Shown here piece by piece: positions 8,032 through 16,794 of a stretch of DNA of 64,000 nucleotides. The translations under genes were made by a program, and so were the position numbers. The stretch is from the NCBI GenBank assembly GCA_963799425.1, contig CAWCXA010000012.1, positions 248,001 to 312,000 on the forward strand, written 5' to 3'. The notes beneath the pieces are model-generated. The model was not told where the DNA came from. It saw only the letters and a program-made list of their open reading frames with translations, and searched no databases. This DNA comes from CAVWSM01 sp963799425 (GTDB lineage Bacteria; Actinomycetota; Actinomycetes; Jiangellales; Jiangellaceae). Each line of letters starts with the position of its first letter. Position 1 is the stretch's first letter.

Positions 8032-8401
8032 GCTGACACAGTCTTTGCCGAGTGCACTGGCGTGCTGCGCACCAGTGACCAAGGCGGTCATCGGTGATGA
8101 GGAGGCCGAGCAGCTCGCGGTCATGCTCAAGGCCATAGCAGACCCCGTGCGCATCAGGCTGCTCTCGCTGATTTCCTCACACGATGGTGGGGAAGCCTGC
8201 GTGTGCGACCTCAACGACGCGTTCGCGCTGTCGCAGCCGACAATCAGCCACCACCTGAGGATCCTGCTCGATGCGGGGCTCGTCACGAGGGACAAGCGCG
8301 GGGTCTGGGCCTACTACCGCCTGGTCCCATCCGCGCTCAGCGCCTGTGCCGACCTGTTGACCCCCGCGGAGCCCGTTGCTCCGACGCGCCAGGGTCGGTG
8401 A
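8024..8401 (+). CDS. arsR: ArsR family As(III)/metal-responsive repressor
   Basis: A 125-residue winged-helix repressor. The helix-turn-helix reads LSQPTISHHLRILLDAGLV, and the metal-site motif EACVCDL (Cys-X-Cys in the alpha-3 region) is present. A further Cys-Cys pair lies near the N-terminus (ALACCAP), as in some actinobacterial ArsR proteins where an N-terminal pair contributes to As(III) binding. The start is GTG at 8024, overlapping the end of the flavoprotein gene by 8 bases, with a G-rich stretch upstream acting as ribosome binding site. Likely targets are the inverted repeat at 6631-6652 and perhaps the palindrome just after its own stop. Confidence 0.87.
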   Translation: MGELTQSLPSALACCAPVTKAVIGDEEAEQLAVMLKAIADPVRIRLLSLISSHDGGEACVCDLNDAFALSQPTISHHLRILLDAGLVTRDKRGVWAYYRLVPSALSACADLLTPAEPVAPTRQGR

Positions 8402-8429
8402 TCCGTCCTAGGGTGCTAGGCGGGTCACC
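8398..8429 (+). other. Nested inverted repeat between arsR and the sulfatase gene
   Basis: Outer arms GGTGA and TCACC enclose inner arms CCTAG (8407-8411) and CTAGG (8416-8420) around a GGTG loop. It overlaps the arsR stop codon and precedes the sulfatase start by 18 bases. It could be an operator, an attenuator or a weak terminator; no T-run follows. Confidence 0.35.
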
Positions 8430-8446
8430 GCGACTGGGGAGGAAGC

Positions 8447-9994
8447 ATGGCCGCGTCGGACAAGCCCAACATCCTCGTTATCTGGGGAGACGACATCGGG
8501 ATCACCAACCTCAGCTGCTACAGCGACGGTCTGATGGGCTACCGCACACCCAACATCGACCGCGTCGCCGACGAGGGGATGCGGTTCACCGACTCGTACG
8601 GTGAGCAGAGCTGCACGGCCGGGCGGTCGTCGTTCATCACTGGGCAGAGCGTGTTCCGCACCGGGCTGAGCAAGGTCGGGTTGCCTGGCTCTCCTATCGG
8701 GTTGAGCGCGGAGGACCCGACGATTGCCGACCTGTTGAAGGGCCAGGGCTACGCCACCGGACAGTTCGGTAAGAACCACCTTGGCGACCGCAACGAGTTC
8801 CTGCCGACGGTCCACGGTTTCGACGAGTTCTTCGGCAACCTCTATCACCTCAACGCCGAGGAGGACCCGGAGGACCCCGACTACCCGAGCAACTTCGGCT
8901 TCACCGACTTCAAGGAGCGCTTCGGCCCGCGCGGCGTGCTTCGGTGCACTGCGACGGAGGAAGACGACCCGACCGAGCATCCGCGTTGGGGGCGGGTCGG
9001 CAAGCAATCCATCGAGGACACCGGGCCGCTGACACGCAAGCGGATGGAGACCTGCGACGACGACTTCACGTCTGCCGCCGGCGACTTCATCAAGCGCCAA
9101 CACGCTGCGGGCACTCCGTTCTTCTGCTGGGTCAACATGACGCACATGCACCTTCGCACGCACACCAAGCCGGAGAGCCTGGGACAGGCCGGGCGCTGGC
9201 AGTCCCCGTACCACGACACGATGATCGACCATGACAAGAACGTTGGTGAGCTGCTCGACCTGGTGGACGAGCTGGGGATCGCCGAGAACACGATCGTCAT
9301 GTACGGCACGGACAACGGCCCGCACATGAATACCTGGCCTGACGGGGCCATGACGCCGTTCCGCAGCGAGAAGAACACCAACTGGGAGGGCGCCTTCCGC
9401 GTGCCGATGATCGTCCGCTGGCCCGGCAAGATCCCGTCGGGCGTCGTGTCGAACGAGATCGTTCAGCACCACGACTGGCTGCCGACATTCCTTGCTGCCG
9501 CCGGCGAACCCGACGTCGTCGACAAGCTCAAGCAGGGCCACGAAGCGGCCGGCAAGGCCTACAAGGTGTGCATCGACGGCTACAACCTGCTGCCGTATCT
9601 CACCGGGGAGGTCCAGGAGAGCCCGCGAAAGGGTTTCATCTACTTCAGCGACGACGGCGACCTTGTGGCACTTCGCTTCGACAACTGGAAGCTGGTCTTC
9701 ATGGAGCAGCGCAGCCCCGGGACGCTGCAGCTGTGGGCCGAGCCGTTCACTACGCTCCGGACGCCGAAGATGTTCAACCTGCGCACCGACCCATTCGAGC
9801 GGGCAGACACGACCTCCAATACGTACTGGGACTGGTACATGAGCAGGGCATACATGATCTTGGCCGCCCAGTTCCTAGTCAGCGAGTTCCTCTCGACCTT
9901 CAAGGACTTCCCACCGCGTCAGAAGGCAGCGAGCTTCACGATCGACCAGGTGCTGGAGAAGATGCAGGAAGCCGCGAGCGGCGCCCACGACTGA
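8447..9994 (+). CDS. Arylsulfatase (type I, formylglycine-dependent)
   Basis: A 515-residue sulfatase. The formylglycine motif is C-T-A-G-R with Cys56, an accepted variant of C-X-P-X-R. Upstream Asp15 and Asp16 in VIWGDDIG, and downstream DNGPH (about residue 287), complete the calcium site. The motifs FITGQ and QFGKNHLGD follow the usual order. No signal peptide is seen, so it appears cytosolic unless exported unusually. GGGGAGGAAGC gives a strong ribosome binding site before ATG 8447. It lies 45 bases after arsR and is coupled by TGATG overlap to the gene for its activating enzyme. The sulfate ester substrate is unknown. Confidence 0.88.
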   Translation: MAASDKPNILVIWGDDIGITNLSCYSDGLMGYRTPNIDRVADEGMRFTDSYGEQSCTAGRSSFITGQSVFRTGLSKVGLPGSPIGLSAEDPTIADLLKGQGYATGQFGKNHLGDRNEFLPTVHGFDEFFGNLYHLNAEEDPEDPDYPSNFGFTDFKERFGPRGVLRCTATEEDDPTEHPRWGRVGKQSIEDTGPLTRKRMETCDDDFTSAAGDFIKRQHAAGTPFFCWVNMTHMHLRTHTKPESLGQAGRWQSPYHDTMIDHDKNVGELLDLVDELGIAENTIVMYGTDNGPHMNTWPDGAMTPFRSEKNTNWEGAFRVPMIVRWPGKIPSGVVSNEIVQHHDWLPTFLAAAGEPDVVDKLKQGHEAAGKAYKVCIDGYNLLPYLTGEVQESPRKGFIYFSDDGDLVALRFDNWKLVFMEQRSPGTLQLWAEPFTTLRTPKMFNLRTDPFERADTTSNTYWDWYMSRAYMILAAQFLVSEFLSTFKDFPPRQKAASFTIDQVLEKMQEAASGAHD

Positions 9995-10921
9995 TGGCCG
10001 GTGACGTTGACATGGTCTGGGTGCCACCAGGCACCTTCCGCATGGGCTCGGACAAGCACTACCCCGAGGAGGCACCAGCGCACGAGGTGTCGGTTGACGG
10101 GTTCTGGATGGACCGCAGCCCGGTCACCAACCGGCTGTTCGCCACCTTCGTCGAAGACAGCGGGTACGTGACCCTGGCCGAGCGACCGCTCGATCCGGAA
10201 CAGTTCCCGGGTGCGCCGCCCGAAAACCTCGTACCAGGTTCGCTGGTCTTCACCATGACGCGTGGCCCAGTCGACCTACGCCACCTCAACCAGTGGTGGA
10301 CGTGGACGCCGGGCGCATCGTGGCAGCACCCGTACGGACCGCACAGCACCTTGCGAGGACGGCTGGAGCACCCAGTCGTACACGTCGCACTGGAGGACGT
10401 CGAGGCGTACGCGGCCTGGGCGGGGAAGTCGCTCCCGACCGAGGCCGAGTGGGAACGAGCGGCACGCGGCGGGGTGGACGGTGCGGATTACGTCTGGGGC
10501 GACTCCCCCGAGTCCCCCGGCGAGCAGCTCGCAAACTATTGGCACGGCGACTTCCCGTGGCGTTACGACGACGGGTACGGATCGACCTCAGCCGTCGGCT
10601 CGTACCCCTCGAACGGCTTTAGTCTTTTCGACATGGCCGGCAACGTCTGGGAATGGACGGCGGACTGGTGGACGGCACGTCATCCGGACGACGAGCCCGA
10701 CCACTGTTGCGGGCCGGCCGACTCGCCCCGGGCAACCCTCGAGAGCCAGCTATGACCCCGCGCAACCTCAGTTCCGCATCCCGCGCCGGGTGGTCAAGGG
10801 CGGCTCCCACCTGTGTGCGGACAGCTATTGCATGCGGTACCGGCCCGCCGCCCGCCGGCCGCAGATGGTCGACACCGGGATGAGCCACATCGGCTTTCGC
10901 TGCATCAGCCGCCAGGAGTGA
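9994..10921 (+). pseudogene. Formylglycine-generating enzyme (SUMF1/FGE family), frameshifted
   Basis: The first 253 residues follow the FGE family closely: an MVWVPPGTFRMGSD start, ARGG, and DMAGNVWEWTADWW. Translation then stops at 10753. In the next frame the rest of the family continues to 10919, including SYDP-x-QPQ and the GGSHLCADSYCMRYRPAAR segment that carries both active-site cysteines. Removing one C from the AGCC at 10745-10747 restores a 308-residue protein. FGE oxidises the sulfatase cysteine to formylglycine. The start overlaps the sulfatase stop as TGATG. As read, the product lacks its catalytic cysteines; the clean repair suggests a sequencing indel or a very recent mutation. 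Confidence 0.85.
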
Positions 10922-10922
10922 C

Positions 10923-11465
10923 GTGCTCGCCGAACATACGCGGGACGCGGCCGCGACTTCCGCCGTACTCGGGTTCTTCGCCTCGGCATGGTTTAGCTGG
11001 GCGCAAGACTCGCCGCCACGGTCGTGGATCTGGGCCTTGATGACGGGCTCGATCGCTTCGCTGGTGGTCTGCGCCGCCGGTGCGTTGCTCACCTGGCAGC
11101 GGAGGGCCGACCCGACGGCCCTCGACGAGCAAAGCAGTCGGACCTTCGGCATCGTCGTCGGCATCGAGTTCGCCCTGGCTGGGATCGGCGCCGGAGTGCT
11201 GGCAGCCACCGGTCATGCGGACGTGATTGCCGCCTGGGTTGCCATCGTGGTTGGTGTGCACCTGTTTCCGCTGGCAGCCCTGTTCAACTACTCGTTCCTC
11301 TACGTCACCGCAGCCCTGGTCACGGTTGTCGGCATTGCTGCCGTGCCGATTGCCCGTTCCTCGTCGGTCGAAGTCAGCGCGGTGGTCGGTGCGGGTAGTG
11401 GAGTGGTGCTGCTCGCTACCGCTGTGTTCTCTCTGGGCGCGGTCATCACGGCCTCCCCCAGCTGA
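10923..11465 (+). CDS. Integral membrane protein of unknown function
   Basis: A 180-residue hydrophobic protein starting at GTG one base after the FGE stop, so probably the last gene of the arsenic/sulfatase operon. About five transmembrane segments can be seen (near residues 13-28, 36-58, 78-98, 104-122, and 128-175 as one or two passes). The loop near residues 60-75 is charged (QRRADPTALDEQSS). I do not recognise a family or catalytic motif. Context suggests a membrane partner of the sulfatase or arsenic genes, but nothing in the sequence proves it. Confidence 0.6.
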   Translation: MLAEHTRDAAATSAVLGFFASAWFSWAQDSPPRSWIWALMTGSIASLVVCAAGALLTWQRRADPTALDEQSSRTFGIVVGIEFALAGIGAGVLAATGHADVIAAWVAIVVGVHLFPLAALFNYSFLYVTAALVTVVGIAAVPIARSSSVEVSAVVGAGSGVVLLATAVFSLGAVITASPS

Positions 11466-12113
11466 TCAGAACCCGATCGCTTCCTCGACGAGCAGCACAG
11501 TGATGCGGCCAGGCATGATCTCGTGGCTCACCACGAGTTGCTTGCCGATGACGCTCGGCGACCCGTACGCCTCCCTCGCCCTGGCGTCCTCCAGCGGATA
11601 ACTGTGGCGCTCGACGCGCTCGAACGCCATGTCGAGATCGACGACGACCTTCTGTGCCCCGACCACCCAGATCACCCGGGAGGCGCCGAACGCGTACGAC
11701 GCAATCTGGCTGCCCGACGCCGAGGCGACCACGACGTGGCCGTCCTCGCTCACGGCATGAACGCTGCCGACGACAACGTCCATCGTGCTGACGTGGCGCC
11801 GGAACTCCTCCAGCTGCGTTGCCGGGTCGAGCGTCTCGGTCACGGTGCGGGTCGAGCGATAGCGGGTCGCGGCGCGAATGTCCGCGGCAACGCCGATCGT
11901 CTCCATCGTCTGCGAGGTGCTGTTGTAGACGAGTGCGCCATCCGGGATCAGTTGGTCGACCACGGTGCGCGCGTCCTGCCCAGTGCGGACGATTCGCGCG
12001 TCCATACCGCGAGCGATCAACGCGTCGGCCGTACGCTCGAGCCGAGCGCGGTCTGCCGGGATCGAGAAGGTGGGATCAGCCACGAGCGGCTGCGAGTTGT
12101 CGAGAGTGGTCAC
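11466..12113 (-). CDS. LUD domain protein (LutC/YkgG-like)
   Basis: A 215-residue LUD-domain protein, the family of LutC and LutB N-terminal parts linked to lactate utilisation. Family features include YNSTSQTMETIG near residue 65, VVVGSVHAVSEDGHVV near 115, and WVVGAQKVVVDLDMA near 150. No lutA or lutB genes are adjacent, so it belongs to the many stand-alone LUD proteins whose role is open. The start is GTG at 12113 with AGGAG about 8 bases upstream. It is divergent from an HxlR regulator and shares a short intergenic region with it. Confidence 0.75.
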   Translation of the reverse strand: MTTLDNSQPLVADPTFSIPADRARLERTADALIARGMDARIVRTGQDARTVVDQLIPDGALVYNSTSQTMETIGVAADIRAATRYRSTRTVTETLDPATQLEEFRRHVSTMDVVVGSVHAVSEDGHVVVASASGSQIASYAFGASRVIWVVGAQKVVVDLDMAFERVERHSYPLEDARAREAYGSPSVIGKQLVVSHEIMPGRITVLLVEEAIGF

Positions 12114-12124
12114 CGACGTGCTCC

Positions 12125-12160
12125 TGGTTCTCTTTGGTAACTGACACTACAATGAGAACC
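12125..12160 (+). promoter_or_regulatory. Divergent promoter with inverted repeat between LUD and HxlR genes
   Basis: Perfect 7-base arms GGTTCTC (12126-12132) and GAGAACC (12154-12160) enclose 21 bases. A strong -10-like TACAAT at 12148-12153 faces the HxlR gene, with a weak -35 (TGGTTC at 12125). A repressor on these arms would cover the promoter, as expected for HxlR autoregulation and control of the divergent gene. Confidence 0.45.
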
Positions 12161-12220
12161 GACTTCGGCAGGCGCCCGCAAGACGGCACTTTGGCCCGCT
12201 TTGGGCACATGGAGGGAACC

Positions 12221-12682
12221 GTGACGACTACAGAACCCCGTGCTTGGCCACCGCCGCGCCCGGAGGAATGCGCTGCACGAGACGTCCTTGACCGGGTGGG
12301 CGATAAGTGGTCGGCACAGGTCATCGTCTATCTCGGCACTGGCACGGCGCGCCATATGGAGATCCGCCGGGCGATCGAAGGCGTCAGTCAGCGCATGCTC
12401 ACGGTGACGTTGCGTGCTCTCGAGCGCGACGGCCTCATCGAGCGCCGCGTCTACCCGGTGATCCCGCCACGCGTCGAATACAGCCTCACCGAGCTCGGTT
12501 GCTCATTGCTCGACATCGTTCGCGCCCTCGTTGACTGGAGCGCCGATCACACCGGTGACATCCTGGCGGCGCGGCGGCGCTACGACGCCACTCAGGCGGC
12601 CATTGCCGCGGAGAACGGCGACCAAGAGTCCGCGACCGAGTCACAGCGCACTACCGTCAGGACATCGGTCACCATGGGCTAG
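12221..12682 (+). CDS. HxlR family transcriptional regulator
   Basis: A winged-helix regulator of about 153 residues. The typical HxlR pattern is present: an N-terminal cysteine (PEECAARDVLDRVGDKWS), then EIRRAIEGVSQRMLTVTLRALERDGLIERRVYP, then VEYSLTELG. The GTG at 12221 is preferred because GGAGGG precedes it by four bases; ATG codons at 12152 and 12209 are in frame and possible. The N-terminal cysteine suggests sensing of electrophiles or quinone-like compounds, as in other HxlR proteins. It is divergent from the LUD gene, its most likely target. Confidence 0.8.
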   Translation: MTTTEPRAWPPPRPEECAARDVLDRVGDKWSAQVIVYLGTGTARHMEIRRAIEGVSQRMLTVTLRALERDGLIERRVYPVIPPRVEYSLTELGCSLLDIVRALVDWSADHTGDILAARRRYDATQAAIAAENGDQESATESQRTTVRTSVTMG

Positions 12683-12751
12683 AGGTGATCTGAGCCAGGG
12701 CTGGACCAGGCCCAGGACAATTCATCCACAACACGGGATCGAGCCTCGGCG

Positions 12752-15529
12752 GTGGCGATGTCGACTAGTGATCCTGGGCCAGGACTGCGTGGGCGACGCA
12801 GCGAGTGCGAGGCGCTGGATCGGCTGCTGTCCCAGGCGCGCGCGGGTCAGAGTCAGGTTCTGGTCTTGCGCGGCGAGGCGGGCGTCGGCAAGACCGCCTT
12901 GTTGGACTACCTGGCGCGGCACGCCTCGGGATGTCACGTCGTGCGCGTGACGGGCATCGAATCGGAGATGGAGCTCGCATTCGCCGGGCTGCAACAGCTC
13001 TGTGCACCCGTGCTGGACCACGTGGACCGCCTTCCCGGCCCGCAGCGCGACGCACTGTCAATTGCGGTCGGTCTGAGCAGCGGCAACCAGCCGGACCGCT
13101 TCCTCGTCGGCCTGGCGGTGCTCAGCCTGCTTGCGGAAGTAGCCGAAGCGGGCCCGCTGGTCTGTGTTGTAGACGATGCACAGTGGCTGGATCGAGTCTC
13201 CGTACAGACTCTGGCGTTCGTCGCGCATCGCCTGTTGGCCGAGCGGGTCGCGTTGGTGTTCGCGGTACGTGAGCCGATCGGTGACCAGGAATTGGCTGAC
13301 CTACCTAGGCTCGCCGTCCGGGGGCTTGGTGACATTGACGCTCGCGCGCTGCTGGACTCGGTCATCCGCGGACCGTTGGACGAACAGGTGCGCGATCGGA
13401 TCGTGGCTGAGACACGCGGAAACCCGCTCGCCCTGCTGGAACTGCCGCTCGGGCTGACGCCAGAGGAGTTGGCGGGTGGATTCGGACTGCCCGACACGAC
13501 GCCGCTCGATAGCCGCATCGAAGCGGGCTACCGCCGGCGACTCGAACGGCTTCCGGTCGACACTCGGCGACTCCTGGTCACGTCAGCAGCTGAGCCGGTA
13601 GGCGACGTGACGTTGTTATGGCGGGCAATCGAGCGGCTCGGGATCCCAGCCGAGGCCGCGACCGCGGCCGAGGCTGCTGGCTTGATCGAGCTCGGTGCAC
13701 GAGTCCGGTTCCGACATCCGCTCGTACGGTCCGCGGTCTACCGGTCTGCGACGCTGACGGAGCGGCGGGACGTACACCGCGCCTTGGCGGATGTCACTGA
13801 TCCGGACCTCGACCCGGACCGCCGAGCCTGGCATCGCGCCCACGCGGCCGTAGGACCCGACGAGGCAGTGGCCGACATGCTGGCACGCTCCGCCGATCGG
13901 GCGCAGGGACGCGGCGGCCTCGCGGCCGCGGCCGCGTTCCTGGAGCGCGCGGCCGAGCTGACTCCCGACCCAGCCAAGCGCGGAGCGCGGTCGCTGGCCG
14001 CCGCAGAGGCGAAGTCGGACGCCGGCGCACCAGGGCCGGCGCTCGAACTCCTCGCCGCGGCGGAACTGGCACCGCTCGACGCACTGCAGCGCGCGCGGCT
14101 CGAGCGGCTGCGCGCCCAGCTGGCGTTCGTGCACGGGCGGGGCAGTGACGCGCTGCCCTTGCTTGTCGCCGCCGGGAGGCGGCTCGAGCCACTCGACGTC
14201 GAGTTTGGCACGTGAGACATATCTCGACGCCTTAGGAGCTGCGATCTTCGCCGGCCGTCTCGGCGTCGACCGAGAGCTGCGGGAAGCAGCCGCGGTCATT
14301 CTTGCTGCGCCCCGCGCCAGAGCCGCCGCGATGTGTCGATCTTCTGCTTGATGGTTTGGCGATCCGCTTCACCGACGGCTACGCGGCAGCCCTCCCACCA
14401 CTCAAGCGAGCGCTGAGACGAATTCGGGCTGGAGCACGGGGATAGGCACGGAGGACTGCGCTGGCTCTGGGTGGCGTGGCCTGTTGCCAACGAGTTGTGG
14501 GACGACGACGCGTGGCACGAGCTGACCACCCGGGCGGTCTTGGTCGCACGTCACCAGGGCGCACTCACGGTCCTCCCGATCGCGTTGCTCTACCGGGCCG
14601 GCGTCCACGTCTGCGCCGGCGAGTTCGCGGCGGCATCGGTGCTGGTCGAGGAGGCCACGGCGATCAACGAGGTGGTCGGTGTCACGCCTGTCACCTATAT
14701 CGCTGCGGTGCTCGCCGCCCACCGTGGCCAGGAAGCCTTGGCGTCTAAGTTGATCGAGTCCGGCATCGCAGACGCGACTGCTCTGGGTGTCGGTCGGATG
14801 ATCGCGCTCGCGGAATACGCAAGGGCGGTGCTCTACAACGGGCTCGGCCGCTACGAGGACGCGCTCGCGGCTGCCCAACGCGCCTGCGAGAGCGAGGACC
14901 TAGGACTGATCGGCTGGTCGCTCACCGAGCTCGTCGAGGCGGCCGCCCGAAGTGGTCGGCCGGACATCGCCGCCCCCGCGCTGCAGCGACTCGAGGACAG
15001 GACCACGGCGGCCGGCACGGATTGGGCGCTCGGGATGCAGGCCCGATCGCGGGCATTGGTCAGCCACGGCGGCGAAGCCGAGGCGCTCTACCGCGAGGCC
15101 CTCAAGCGGCTCGCCAATGACCGCCTGGCCGTGTTCCTGGCGCGCGCTCAGCTCCTGTACGGCGAGTGGTTGCGGCGGGAGGGTCGGCGAGTCGATGCGC
15201 GCGAGCAGCTGCGCGCGGCCCACCAACGCTTCAGTCAGATGGGCGCCGACGGGTTCGCCGAGCGTGCCCGACGGGAGCTGTCTGCCACCGGCGAGACGGT
15301 GCGCAAACGTACGTTCGAGACGGTCGACGAGCTGACTGCGCAGGAGACGCAGATCGCCCAGCTTGCCGTCGAGGGTCATTCCAACTCGGAGATCGGCGCC
15401 GAGCTGTTCATCAGCCCGCGGACGGTCGAGTGGCACCTGCACAAGGTGTTCACGAAGCTCGGCATCAGCTCCCGCCGAGAGCTCCGTCGGGCACTGCCCG
15501 GAGCTCGACGGACCGGTGTCCCGGCCTAG
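12752..15529 (+). pseudogene. LuxR-family large ATP-binding (LAL) regulator, three frameshifts
   Basis: Read across frames this is a single regulator of about 924 residues, parallel along its whole length to the intact 912-residue gene at 50.6 kb. It has an N-terminal NTPase with Walker A GEAGVGKTALL (about residue 45) and Walker B VCVVDDAQWLD, a helical TPR-like middle, and a C-terminal LuxR HTH (LTAQETQIAQLAVEGHSNSEIGAELFISPRTVEWHLHKVF). Single extra bases near 14204-14206 (TTT), 14310-14313 (CCCC) and 14431 (GG) break the frame; removing each restores homology with the paralogue. LAL proteins are transcription activators gated by ligand and ATP. Either a decayed gene or base-call errors at short homopolymers. 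Confidence 0.8.
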
Positions 15530-16668
15530 GCGTCGAGGCGCACGATCTCGACGCGCCTGTTCTGGCTGCGGTTCTGCTCGCTGTCGTTGGGCACAACGGG
15601 TTGCGTCTCACCGAGTCCGGTGGCTTCCACGGTGATCGGAGCATCGGCCAAGTACGACCGAAGCACGTCGGCGACCGCGTCCGCCCGCTGCTGTGACAGT
15701 GCGATGCCATCACCCGGGCCGACGTCGGCGGCGTGCCCGCGTACGGAGACCCGGCCTGGACCGGACTGGCGCAGCTGGTCGGCAATGGTCGCAATGAGTT
15801 GTGCGGCCTCCGGTCGGAGCTGCGCGCTGTCGCGGTCGAACAGCACGGTCTCCGAGATCCGGATCGCCTGGCCCCCAACTACGGGTATGGACGCAACACC
15901 CGACGGCGTGGTCTCGGGCGGCAGCACCGGCACCGGGGACTCCGGCACGGAGGGGACGGCGGACGACTGAACTAGTGTCTGACTCTGCACAGGCAGGGCC
16001 GTTGACGCGGGGTCCTCGTCGCTTCCCAACAATGGCATCGCAATCCACGTTGCAACCCCGACTGCAGCGGCGCCCAAGGTCGCGGCCGCAAGCCACACCC
16101 AGCGGCGCGACGGCTTGACCGGGACTAGCGGCTCGGCCACCCGAATCGTCGCGTCGGCCTCGGTGACGGGGTCGAAGCGGGCCCGGGCGAGGTCGGATCG
16201 CACGCTGTGCGGGGGCAGACCCTTCGACGCGTTCCACTGCGCCCGAAACGCCGGCAGGTCGACGTTGACCCACGCCGCGACAACCTGCCCGCCACTGACC
16301 TCATACGCGAGCTGTGCGGTGCCGACCAGCCAGGCCGCGGACTGCGCCTTGCTCGAGCGCAGCGCGACCACTGCCATGTCGCTGCCCCGCGGGCCCGCCA
16401 CCATCGTGTCGCCGACCTGGTACCGGCTCTCCTCGCACAGCTCGAACAACTTTGTCAGCTGTGTGATGAGAGACCCATGGTCCGTGACCCCCAGATCTGG
16501 TGCGTGGACCACCAGCAACGGGCTGCACAGCCGCGCCACGGCGTCGACGTCACGACGCTTGAGTGCGTCGGCCATTTGCCGCGTGACTCGGAGGGTCTCG
16601 TCTGCCAGCTCATCAAGTCGGCCGTGGCTCTCCTGGGATGGACTCTCGTCGGCGCCGCGAATCACCAC
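15526..16668 (-). CDS. NTF2-like / transmembrane / OmpA-domain protein
   Basis: A 380-residue three-part protein. Residues 20-140 look like a SnoaL/NTF2 cone (ADALKRRDVDAVARLCSPLLVVHAP). Residues 190-212 form one transmembrane helix after a basic KPSRRW. A proline/serine linker leads to an OmpA peptidoglycan-binding domain at about 265-380, with SETVLFDRDSAQLRPEA, RVSVRGHAAD, LSQQRADAV and NRRVEI. The NTF2 part would be cytosolic and the OmpA part outside, on the cell wall. The GTG at 16668 has a strong GGGGAGGGG upstream. It follows kdpA in the same direction, where kdpB would be expected. The 3' end overlaps the LAL gene by 4 bases. Confidence 0.75.
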   Translation of the reverse strand: MVIRGADESPSQESHGRLDELADETLRVTRQMADALKRRDVDAVARLCSPLLVVHAPDLGVTDHGSLITQLTKLFELCEESRYQVGDTMVAGPRGSDMAVVALRSSKAQSAAWLVGTAQLAYEVSGGQVVAAWVNVDLPAFRAQWNASKGLPPHSVRSDLARARFDPVTEADATIRVAEPLVPVKPSRRWVWLAAATLGAAAVGVATWIAMPLLGSDEDPASTALPVQSQTLVQSSAVPSVPESPVPVLPPETTPSGVASIPVVGGQAIRISETVLFDRDSAQLRPEAAQLIATIADQLRQSGPGRVSVRGHAADVGPGDGIALSQQRADAVADVLRSYLADAPITVEATGLGETQPVVPNDSEQNRSQNRRVEIVRLDA

Positions 16669-16794
16669 GACAGCCCCTCCCCGAATCCCTCTCCGCCCTT
16701 TCAGCAGCCCCCACGGCGGTCAATCAGTACGTACCACACAGTCAAGCAGAACGGGAGGGCAAGGTGCTGGCTCCGGGTCAGGTCCGTGCAGGCG

